DNA of 64,000 nucleotides, from positions 1-64,000 of the forward strand of contig JAMASS010000004.1 of the NCBI GenBank assembly GCA_024761205.1, written 5' to 3'. A program made the position numbers and the translations under genes. The DNA comes from Limisphaerales bacterium. Lineage in GTDB: Bacteria > Verrucomicrobiota > Verrucomicrobiia > Limisphaerales > AAA164-E04. The notes beneath the pieces were generated by a model. That model was not told where the DNA came from and ran no database searches. It saw nothing but the letters and a program-made list of their open reading frames with translations. Shown here piece after piece: positions 10,028 to 18,207 of the stretch (its first letter is position 1; each line of letters starts with the position of its first letter).

Positions 10028-10303
10028 GTGGCAAAACTCGGCACCAAAGAACACAAGATACTTTTAACATTGTTGAAGAAAACCCGCGTTGAGACGGGTT
10101 TGAGACAGGTTGACTTAGCGAAGAAGCTGAAAGTTCCTCAATCAATGATCAGCAAATATGAAGTCGGGGAGCGTCGCATTGATCTTTTGGAACTGAGAGA
10201 TATATGCGTTGCCCTTGGGGTATCTTTAACCGAGTTCGTTCAAGAACTCGAACATTTATTGAATAAAAACACCGATGAAACCGATTTCGAGATTTCTGAA
10301 TAG
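10028..10303 (+). CDS. Xre-family HTH regulator, probable RM controller protein
   Basis: This 91-residue protein has a helix-turn-helix of the Cro/C1 type: TGLRQVDLAKKLKVPQSMIS followed by KYEVGERRIDLLELRDICVA. The start is GTG at 10028. It sits 65 bases from the divergent methylase start and overlaps the restriction gene by 29 bases, the place expected for a controller (C) protein that delays endonuclease expression. It is the only intact gene of this RM locus. Some homologues are simply fused to, or cotranscribed with, restriction genes, so the C-protein role is inference. Confidence 0.75.
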   Translation: MAKLGTKEHKILLTLLKKTRVETGLRQVDLAKKLKVPQSMISKYEVGERRIDLLELRDICVALGVSLTEFVQELEHLLNKNTDETDFEISE

Positions 10304-11127
10304 GCCAAAATCCTTTTGGGCGTCCGTCCGCTCTTTAAGCCAAAAAATTGGCTATAGTAAAGGCGGGAAGATCAAAATTCCGACCATTCCGCAGATAGTC
10401 AAAGCCTTTAATAGCCTTGGTCTCGACTCCAATCTATTGATACAAACAGGAAACCCGGCACAGCTTTCATCTGATCTATATGATTACTTCAAAGAGCGTG
10501 CATATGTCTTGGAGAACGAAGTAGAATCCAAGCTGCTTGATGCCGAACAAGCCAAAACTCTGTTCGAATAAACCCAGGGTGAATTTAATCATAAATGTCC
10601 GATTCCGATGAATAATCAGAAGGGAGAGAAACGGGCAGAAGCATTTTTAACTGCACTTGTGAATATGATGATCGAGCGCCATGTTGAAGGGTTGCCATGT
10701 AATTACGACCCAAGAGAGCTGGCAACTATCACGCAAGGTGGAAAGCCTTTAAGGACCATGGCACGGCGCGTTGATGGCGCCTTCCCGTCCGTGGTCAATC
10801 CAATCGCGATTTGGGAGATCAAAGAATATTATTATACGACAACCTTTGGGAGCCGCATCGCTGACGGGGTCTATGAAACCCTGCTTGATGGTATGGAGCT
10901 TGAGGAACTGCGGGAACACGAAAGCATAAATGTGAAACATTACTTGATGGTGGATTCTCATTTAACATGGTGGAAGTGTGGGAAGTCTTACATCTGCCGA
11001 ATGTTCGATATGCTGCACATGGGTTATGCTGACAAAATTTTATTTGGCCGAGAGGTAATAGAAGAGATGCCGCGTATATAGTGAATGGGTGAACATCTAT
11101 AAGTCCAGGAAGAAAGAAGAAGCCTAA
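10275..11127 (+). pseudogene. Type II restriction endonuclease, in-frame stop and C-terminal frameshift
   Basis: The first part (10275-10571) encodes PKSFWASVRSLSQKIGYSKG and ends in a TAA. The same frame resumes at once and reads CPIPMNNQKGEKRAEAFLTA. Then come PLRTMARRVDGAFPSVVNP, AIWEIKEYYYTTTFGSRIAD and GMELEELREHE, the body of a PD-(D/E)xK-type endonuclease with the WEIKEYY element as the likely E-x-K. Near 11075 the frame shifts; SEWVNIYKSRKKEEA in the next frame is the expected tail, ending at 11127. Together with the dead methylase this is an extinct RM system. A single TAA could in principle be read through, but the second lesion argues against function. Confidence 0.82.
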
Positions 11128-12000
11128 GGAACCTCTGAATCTGGAATTAGCTTTCCGCGATGGCCAGCGTTTTGCCGATTCTGTGCGCCCCTCAAAGTGC
11201 GTTGCGCTGCAGCGCCCCCTGTCGGTCATCTCAAGACGTTTTGGCAGGCTCCCGGCCACACTACCCGAGAGACGGTCATGCTAGACGTGATGGCGCCGTC
11301 ATCGGATTCGAGAACCCGAGCAGGAGCACCAGCCGCCGGCCGTTCTGCTCAAGTCCCCGGCAGCGGACCTTGCCGCTCCAAACGCCCGCCCGTGAAGCGC
11401 CGCCTGCTCTCGGCCTCGTTGGAGCAGAGCCTCCATCGCCGGGGTTGTGGAATAGTTGCATACCGAGCACGCGCAACATCACCGACAGGGGCCAGGGCTG
11501 CCGTCCCTTCCCGCTTCCCTGGGGTGGACCGGCGCGATGCGGGCCTTAAAACGAGTCCGGGAAATGAGCTTGTCCATCCGTTCCCACAAAAGCTCTTCCT
11601 GTGCTCACAGGTCCGAGCATGTCTTCTGCCCCATGGTTTGGCGCTCCGGGAGAATGATCGGCTCAATGACCCCCTCAACGGACCGGTTGTTCAGAGTTTC
11701 CCTTAGGGGAGCAAACAACCGTTCCGAAGAGTCCCTGAGCGCCCTTGGCTCCGCTAGTACTGCTTAAAAACTGCGCCAGGTTTGGACGGCGGTGGGGAAC
11801 GAAGGCAATCGAACGCACTCACGCTACCTAACTTCAGGAGATAGGAAAGGCACTGACACCAAGACTTCCGAGGGAATGCCGAAGTAACCGAAGAAAGCGA
11901 CTCGCCTTAGTCTACATTACTGATTTTCTCCACCCGTAGCCGTCACTATCGGTTCAAGGGATGGCGCTGAGTGAACCGATTCTGCTCACCAAGAAATACA
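11128..12000. other. Degraded or non-coding region, no gene identified
   Basis: About 870 GC-rich bases. Minus-strand fragments such as LNNRSVEGVIEPIILPERQT near 11650 look coding, but they are broken by stops and I cannot place them in a family. A transposase origin is possible but unsupported. The rest shows only Arg/Pro-rich shadow frames. Confidence 0.35.
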
Positions 12001-12658
12001 GATGGGGAAGCTAACATTCCTAAGACAATGACTTACTCCCAGGGTTCTGGGATAGCGGTGACAATGAGTGTTTCGACCAACGCCTGATCGGCAAGCGTGT
12101 AGGTGCCGACATTAAAGGCATCATCAAAGTTGACACCAAGTCTTGAATTCAGTGCAAAGTGGTGGAAATACCACCGGTATAGCTGAACTCGGTTCCGGAT
12201 GCCCATTCGATTGTGTCTGCTTGGTTAGTCACCAACATGATGTCATCTCCCAAAACTGGAGTCTGAATCAAACAAGAGAGCGATAACCGAGAAACTCGTG
12301 AGTGCACTGTCTGCGGTCAAGGAAATCGCTGAATCTAAGGAAACATATTGCCCGCCTCCAAAGGGGCCGGAGATGTCGCTCTGGTAGGGGTTTCTTGAGA
12401 TTGATGTGTCTGGAGTCTTTCTCTGCACGAGCAAGAAAGACTTGGGTCCGAACTATTGGCAACATTATTCACCGCTCCAAAGGTAAACGTGATGGTGGAG
12501 ATCCCCCGCAGAAATCCGAAGAGACGGTAACCCCTCGCCATCATATCGCGAGAGCCGTTTGTACCTGTCAGCGTCGATGTCAGCGCAGCTAGCGAGCATT
12601 TGAGGTTTGAAAACACGACACTTGCTACTGATGCTGATACTATAAACAATACTCTCAT
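12001..12658 (-). pseudogene. PEP-CTERM-type secreted protein, degraded
   Basis: The minus strand opens at 12658 with a signal-peptide-like start (MRVLFIVSASVASVVFSN). Scattered Ser/Thr/Gly-rich pieces follow in different frames (YVSLDSAISLTADSALTSFS, LVTNQADTIEWASGTEFSYT, NVGTYTLADQALVETLI). Near 12036-12053 the text reads AIPEPWE and then, after a TAA, VIVLGMLA. An IPEP motif followed by a hydrophobic helix is the PEP-CTERM sorting signal, recognised by exosortase. The stop falls exactly between the motif and the helix. Several frameshifts confirm decay. No exosortase is in the window. Confidence 0.65.
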
Positions 12659-13165
12659 TCACTATACAGCCTAGGGACTGTACATATCACCGCCAAGCAG
12701 CAAGAAGGTGAAACCTTATGAATGGCCGGATCTTAATTTATTCGGCGACATTCCGCTCCTTTCACCGGAGGCTCTGTGGCCACGAACGCTCTACACGAGA
12801 TCAAATAGCCCTGCCGATTACATACCGGACAAGCGTTCTGCAGGTCAACAAACCCTTAACGATCCTGTCTAGTTCTCCGCAGCAACGGATGAACAACCCG
12901 TCGCTTACCACCCGTACCAGAACCCATGATGCCAATCATCAAATGACGAAGGATTCCCGCACCCCACTCGTCCCATTTGAATTCAGCCACGCCTTCCCCA
13001 TAGGAATTCTCCAAATCGAAAAACGAAAAATCATCCCCTCCTACCAGAAGAACTCATCTCTGAGCCCAAGCAGAATCCATAAACTCGCCATCGATTTCGG
13101 AACGCCCCCGCGTACATTCTGCAAACGATTCTGCCGAGTCGATAGGCCCCCCAGCAGCGACGCCA
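12659..13165. other. Non-coding stretch, nothing recognised
   Basis: About 500 bases between two minus-strand pseudogenes. A plus-strand open frame at 12718-13227 has no family resemblance and runs into the protease remnant antisense, so I treat it as chance. It may be eroded upstream or downstream sequence of the neighbours. Confidence 0.35.
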
Positions 13166-14059
13166 TCAACCGGAGGAACGACATTCTCCCACCGGCACCG
13201 GTACGGTTATTTCAACCTCAGGGGTGACTCCTCCGGTATCTTCCTGCACCCCGACATCAGCGCCTCCAATTCTCCTGATAATCCAACCTAAGAAATAGCC
13301 GACCCTAGTGTAAACTCCGCATCCACCTCCTCGGCACATCCCAGTCGGAACCAAAGCTAACGATACCTACCAAGACGGAGACATCGTCCGCCGCATTTCT
13401 GACGACCACCGGCCCGCCACTGTCTCCATTACATAAATCCTTCCCCCCGTTCTCGTATCCAGCGGCGAGCGTGTCGCGACGGTCAACTCGGCCTTAAAAG
13501 CCCCGCTGAATTGCGCTAGATCAAGCGATACGATGGGAAAACAACCTCTCTGAGGACGTCGGAAGGACTCCCTCTTTCCGACGTGAGACCCCACCCAAAG
13601 ACACGCGCATCACTCCCGGTTCGGACAATGCCTCGCTCTGGATGAGCGGTAGCAGATCCACGCCTTCCACCAGCTCACTCAACTCCAGGAGTGCGATATC
13701 CGCATCAATCCCGTCGTCGGGATCAAAGAAAAACCGGATGGGCAATGATTCGCACTACCCAACTCGTTGAAAAGCCGAGGGGATCCCTCAGCTCGCCGGC
13801 CCCCACAGCAACATCCACATTTCCCAAGATTTTGTTTTCAACACAATGCGCCGCCAGGATCACGCGTGTCGGAGAAATCAAACTCCCTCCGCAGAAATAA
13901 ATAACTGTTGGTCAGATAGGGATCATCGCCGGATATCAAGCCAACCATCCAGGAACAGTCCGCACGATTTATCTCCAAGCCATCAACGATTCTCGGAACA
14001 ATGCCCCCAATCCCGCATCTTCCAAACGCCCACCCCGGGCCACCACGCTCCGCCAAAGC
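13166..14059 (-). pseudogene. Trypsin-like serine protease (S1 family), degraded
   Basis: Minus-strand pieces in several frames line up with an S1 protease in order. The mature start is RIVDGLEINRADCSWMVGLI. CGGSLISPTRVILAAHC follows near 13860 with the catalytic His. DDGIDADIALLELSELVEGV has the catalytic Asp. The catalytic Ser motif NGDSGGPVVV is near 13420, and the C-terminal helix reads GVYTRVGYFLGWI. Every catalytic residue is still legible but no frame spans more than about 75 residues, with at least four frameshifts or stops. It would have been a secreted protease; a short hydrophobic leader may lie upstream near 14100. Confidence 0.85.
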
Positions 14060-14170
14060 CGACCAACGACTCTCTTCAATTCCATGATATTTATCTTTAC
14101 TCTTCGTTCTTCTCCAGTCTGCTCATCAGCCTCACTGCAACTGTCATTCAGAGCACCATCGCTTCCAAGT

Positions 14171-14521
14171 AGTCAATTAACGTGATTGTACTCAAGAACC
14201 GCCCTAATCAGATAGCAACTCGCTCGCGGCGTTTCTTAAATAATGCCCATAGATGTCCATAGACTAGTACAGCCTCATAGATTTTCGTACAGACCACTAC
14301 CTCTGTATCACGCCATCTGAATCACGCCGACCGGCCTTGGCAACAGCGGGAATGATGATGAGGAACCACTGCACCCACTTCTGGACAATTACATTATCCA
14401 AGAAAAATTGGACGGATGATTGAAGGTTTGTCGAATTGCAGCGTCAAACTCATATTGTTAAGTTTTTGCCTGCTGAGGTTTTCTGCGATCACAGCCGGTA
14501 TCTCCATGTTGTAATTTAGGA
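14171..14521. other. Eroded sequence, possibly the 3' part of the neighbouring minus-strand gene
   Basis: Minus-strand text here (SLTLQFDKPS, FFLDNVIVQK) looks like the end of a secreted carbohydrate-binding type protein, but the frame is broken and I cannot assign a family. It may once have continued the frame at 14522-14944. Confidence 0.3.
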
Positions 14522-14944
14522 TCACGACCGGCTCCACCTTTTGCCGCTCGCATCCAAAACAGGCTTTCCGTTTGCATTCACCACTGGTTGTTGCAGAATC
14601 TTCGCCGTTGTTTCAGGAAACAGCCGCTGTAGACTGAACGGACCCGGGTTATTGAGCGCCGAGATATCAATCCGAAATTTGACGGTAACAATCGCTGTGT
14701 CCGTGATCTCAACCCGCTCCATCGAATCAAAAGCGCTCAAAAAGATCGCCATTTGAGGTGCCGCCCGCTGAGCTTCCGTAAAAATTGCCTCCGCTCTATC
14801 TGAAACCTCGAGGCTGGCGCACAGAACGATTCGCATTGCCTCGTCGGAAACTGTGGCTTTCACAATGCTGTATGCGCTTTCCAGAAACAACCGGACGGCT
14901 TCAGCCCTCACCTCGGGCGCGACTCGAACAATGACTACCACCAA
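14522..14944 (-). pseudogene. Unidentified protein fragment of 140 residues
   Basis: The minus-strand frame encodes a non-repetitive, compositionally normal protein (RVAPEVRAEAVRLFLESAYS, then DSMERVEITDTAIVTVKFRI, FPETTAKILQQPVVNANGKP). I do not recognise a family. No start codon with a ribosome-binding site is evident, and similar coding-like text occurs on the same strand at 15000-15230 and at 14400-14500 in other frames. I interpret it as the largest surviving piece of a longer decayed gene rather than an intact small gene. Confidence 0.4.
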
Positions 14945-15624
14945 CCTGGGCGCTAAGACGTAACGTCCTTGAAAAAAAAATCCGAATCACCCGTATCGCG
15001 CCCCTGTCACGGATATCCTCGGACCTCCCTTGGCCGGTAATTCAACGACCGGAGTCTGTTCACTAATCGACCGAATTGTCCTAATTGTGGACATTCGCAT
15101 ATCGAAACTAGTCGATACGTCCCCAAGGTAGAGAAAGCCAACAGGCTGTTTAATAACAGTAACCACGCTATCTAAATTCGCCTTTTATTTATACTCATCC
15201 GTTTTCTTCGGTTAACACTCACCACCAATGGAACGAATTCTGCCATGAAACCCCGAAATACAACAAATCTCTTCAACGTTATCAACGAGCTAGTCCGTAA
15301 GATACACCCTTAACAATCTCCCCATCGAAAAATCGAACTCTCGAGTAATTACACTTAACTTCAATGGTTAAAGAACGACCACTGCAAACCCGATCCGTAC
15401 ATCCAAGCCCGGTGTGCTCTGTCGACTCTGACCCTCGTGCTACCAAATCAATTATAAACTCGAGCCAGTGCCTGCTATCTCACAGGGTAGGAGTCCGATT
15501 TCAAGGGGGTAAAATCATGTCTTCCAGCAACATTCGTCCTTGATTACAAAACGAAGTCTTGAGGGGGCAATCTAGCCTGGATTTCTCGCCAATAGAGATG
15601 GTCGACATGAGGCGACCGAGATTT
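14945..15624. other. Eroded region, nothing assigned
   Basis: About 680 bases. Minus-strand text near 15000-15230 (VGFLYLGDVSTSFDMRMSTI, VVELPAKGGPRISVTG) appears coding but is interrupted. No family match can be supported. Confidence 0.3.
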
Positions 15625-15950
15625 GAGGACTTCTCGAGGGATGGGACGACGGGCGACTTGAGCCCCGGCTCGCCCGCTGGGGCCGCAAGGCTCATCTCTT
15701 GGCCGCGAGATCAAAGCCCGCCCGTAGCTCGCCCCTCACCCGGTGGTTTCCTTAATGGCCGGTTTCTCGGAAGCCGCTGAGTCCGGGCGGCCAAGGCCGA
15801 AAACCTCAGCGCACTGGCGCTGGGCATGGCCGCGTCGGGAGGTACGGCGGAAGGGTTGGGGCGGCGCCATGGGGCAATCCCCATGCTGCGGCAATTTCTC
15901 TGCCGTTGGTCAACCTTTGTGGGTGAGAAATCCGGGCTAGGTCGGATGTG
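15625..15950 (+). repeat. Dispersed degenerate repeat, copy B
   Basis: This is the second copy of the element at 131-357, same orientation. GAGGACTTCTCGAGG recurs at 15625-15639, GATCAAAGCC near 15710, and the hairpin CATGGGG-CAAT-CCCCATG at 15868-15885 with a perfect 7-bp stem. The shared end GAGAAATCCGG lies just before the stop of the flippase gene. Copy B is about 100 bases longer between blocks. Confidence 0.5.
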
Positions 15951-16974
15951 AAGACGAATCTCCTTCCGAGCGAAGCTCGCGAAAGGTTTTTCGGAGAGAA
16001 CAGATGTTGGGAAATTCCGAGTAGAGCAGCACTAAGCCTATGCTAGCGTAGCCCAGTTCGCGGACTCGGCGGAGGAGGGCATAGCTGGTGCCAAAGACGA
16101 TCGGGAGACCGAAGAGATAGCATAACCCGACGACTCCGGACTCTTGGACGCCCAGAGAGCCGGGAACGAACATGCCGAGGATTTTGGCGACACTGATGAA
16201 GGCCTCGATGGCGATTGCCTGCGGCCAAGAAATCGGGGATTGGAGGAGGTGTGAGATCAACCAGATTTCGATGGTATCCGCCAGCCAGCCAAGAAAATAG
16301 AATCCGGTGCAGACCAGAAAACTGCGGGGATGGTTTTGACAAAATATCCGAATCTGCCGATCGGTTTCCCTGATTGATTGTGCGTGTTTCGTGAGATGAG
16401 CAGTGGCGATTCCTAGTTTAGCAGCGATGAGAGAGATAATCGTGTAGAATCCGATTTGCTGAAAGACCAGTAGGCCGAGGAACACCAAGGTGAAAAGCGC
16501 TGTGGCAATCATCATACCGAGGCGCAGGGGGGAATCCTGAGGCAAGTGTTGCAATGCGATGACGACTCCAAGAGCGAGAAAGAGGACCTGAGCCAGCGTC
16601 TGGCAGGTTTTGGATGTCACGGCGGCCATCGCGCCGTGATCGGTGGAAACACCGCGTTGGCTGAGTAGATAGACCTTGAGAGCTTCGCCGCCGACATAGG
16701 CGGTCGGGATCACATAGTTCGTTGCTTCACTCGCCCATCGAATCTTGGCAAAGCGCCAAAAGCCAATGCACTCGGTGGGAAGGGTCTTAAATGCCCGCCG
16801 CCAGCCTAAGGTATCCAGCAGGTAAACCAAGGCGTAAGGAAGCAGGGCAAGAGGGGCCAACCAGCCAAGTTGAGAGATGGAAGCCCAAACCAACGAAGGG
16901 CCGGTTTGGATCACCAAGGCGGTGATGATGCTGACGGCTAGGAGCAAGAACCCAACTCGAAGTGCGTTTCGCAT
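15937..16974 (-). CDS. Flippase-like integral membrane protein (UPF0104/AglD-HpnL type)
   Basis: This 345-residue polytopic protein has about eight hydrophobic segments and belongs to the lysylphosphatidylglycerol-synthase transmembrane/UPF0104 group. Typical features are the N-terminal TM with a following WRRAFK loop, IRWASEATNYVIPTAYVGGE (the conserved E-x-x-N-x-x-x-P region), and IPGSLGVQE-like text (FVPGSLGVQESGVVGL). Members are linked to hopanoid or glycolipid handling and proposed to move lipids. It follows the CDP-alcohol phosphatidyltransferase gene by 6 bases, so the two are one operon, suggesting a shared lipid substrate. Its 3' end overlaps repeat copy B. Confidence 0.85.
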   Translation of the reverse strand: MRNALRVGFLLLAVSIITALVIQTGPSLVWASISQLGWLAPLALLPYALVYLLDTLGWRRAFKTLPTECIGFWRFAKIRWASEATNYVIPTAYVGGEALKVYLLSQRGVSTDHGAMAAVTSKTCQTLAQVLFLALGVVIALQHLPQDSPLRLGMMIATALFTLVFLGLLVFQQIGFYTIISLIAAKLGIATAHLTKHAQSIRETDRQIRIFCQNHPRSFLVCTGFYFLGWLADTIEIWLISHLLQSPISWPQAIAIEAFISVAKILGMFVPGSLGVQESGVVGLCYLFGLPIVFGTSYALLRRVRELGYASIGLVLLYSEFPNICSLRKTFRELRSEGDSSSHPT

Positions 16975-16980
16975 GAGCCG

Positions 16981-18093
16981 CTACGGGACCGCCTTGGGGC
17001 TGGATCGGAATGCGAGGACGAGAATGCCAATCCAGTAGATGTGAATCCCGATTCCTGCCAACCACACAAAGACCTTGAGTTGGTCCACCAGCGCAAGAAT
17101 GAGGACGAGGATGCTGAAGTCCCGATTGGCGGTCGTGTTGATCAATCGGTGGATGGCTTGGTTGGTCCGAGTGTAGTGGCTTGCCCAGAGCACGACCACG
17201 AAGGCCATGCCCGCACCAACCGCCGCGCTGAGGGTAAGCAACGTGATTGCGAGGGACGGCGACGCTTTGAGAAGGCTCAGTCCGATGCCAATAAAGACAG
17301 CGATGTGAACAATTTGATCTCCAATAAGGTCGAGCCATTTCCCCATCCTTGACTCGCAAAAACAGAGGCGAGCGAGATCCCCATCAACACAATCAATGAT
17401 GGCTGAGATTTGGAACAGAATCGCGCCCAGGATCGCTAATTCGTGGTAAGGAATGGACAAACACCAGGCGCTAAGAAGGCCGAGGAGAATGGCAATGATG
17501 GACACCAGATTCGGTGAAGCTTCGGCATGAACCAACCGCTGGGTGATGAGCCGACTGATTGGCCGATTCAGGTAACGATCGACTAAGCCGTCGTTATCAC
17601 TGGTCGTTCGCCGCAGCAAGCGTTTGCCGAGGCGTGTGGCGTCGGCCGGTGATGCTACTTGGGCGGCTGCACTGTTTGAAGTGATCGCTGGTTGAGGGCT
17701 ATCCCAGATAGGTGTTTCAGTGAGGATCGAGGTCGTGCTAACCACGTTGACGGGGTCGCCTCCTGCCGTGTGAAGTCGGCCAAAATTCTGTTGGAGTTGT
17801 CGAACATCAGCGGCGTCAAAATAAGCGCCGCCAGCCGCGACAATTGCCGATTCATCGGCGGCCGGCAAGACGGGGGCGACCCAATATGGAATACCGAACG
17901 CTCGAGAACGCCGTAATTCGGGAACGCTCCCTTGGGAGATGATCGTAATCTGCTCGCAGCCGCCTCGTTTTAAGGCGACTAATTGACGGTCCAGTAGCCG
18001 GACACCTAACATCAACAGATCAGATAGTTCCGGATCGTAGATCAGGTAGCCATTGGCGATCGGCGCCTTTTGAGAGGATACTGAAACCGTCAT
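16981..18093 (-). CDS. CDP-alcohol phosphatidyltransferase with N-terminal nucleotidylyltransferase-like region
   Basis: The C-terminal half contains the complete family signature D-x2-DG-x2-AR-x8-G-x3-D-x3-D as DCVDGDLARLCFCESRMGKW followed by LDLIGD, embedded in about six transmembrane segments. This catalyses transfer of a phospho-group from a CDP-linked donor to an alcohol in the membrane. Residues 1 to about 150 are soluble and look like a degenerate sugar-nucleotidyltransferase domain. The linker DGLVDRYLNRPISRLITQRL is typical of bifunctional IPC-transferase/DIPP-synthase-like enzymes. No GxG-x-G-x-R nucleotide loop is visible, so the first domain is probably inactive. The product might be an inositol or glycerol phospholipid; the acceptor is unknown. 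Confidence 0.85.
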   Translation of the reverse strand: MTVSVSSQKAPIANGYLIYDPELSDLLMLGVRLLDRQLVALKRGGCEQITIISQGSVPELRRSRAFGIPYWVAPVLPAADESAIVAAGGAYFDAADVRQLQQNFGRLHTAGGDPVNVVSTTSILTETPIWDSPQPAITSNSAAAQVASPADATRLGKRLLRRTTSDNDGLVDRYLNRPISRLITQRLVHAEASPNLVSIIAILLGLLSAWCLSIPYHELAILGAILFQISAIIDCVDGDLARLCFCESRMGKWLDLIGDQIVHIAVFIGIGLSLLKASPSLAITLLTLSAAVGAGMAFVVVLWASHYTRTNQAIHRLINTTANRDFSILVLILALVDQLKVFVWLAGIGIHIYWIGILVLAFRSSPKAVP

Positions 18094-18207
18094 CTTCTAG
18101 GGGGCGGACCGTGGCGATCCGGGACCACTATTTCGATCAGGAGGGAAATCTAGTAGCGATTCGCGGCAAGCGCCTGTCCTTGCAAAGCGCTTAATTAGAA
18201 CGTCGGC

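Noticed and set aside
11276-11706. Possible transposase remnant (IS66-like) on the minus strand
   Set aside because: Only one short stretch looks coding and no catalytic or family motif can be shown.
12718-13227. Plus-strand ORF of 169 codons
   Set aside because: No family-like text, and its end is antisense to the trypsin remnant.
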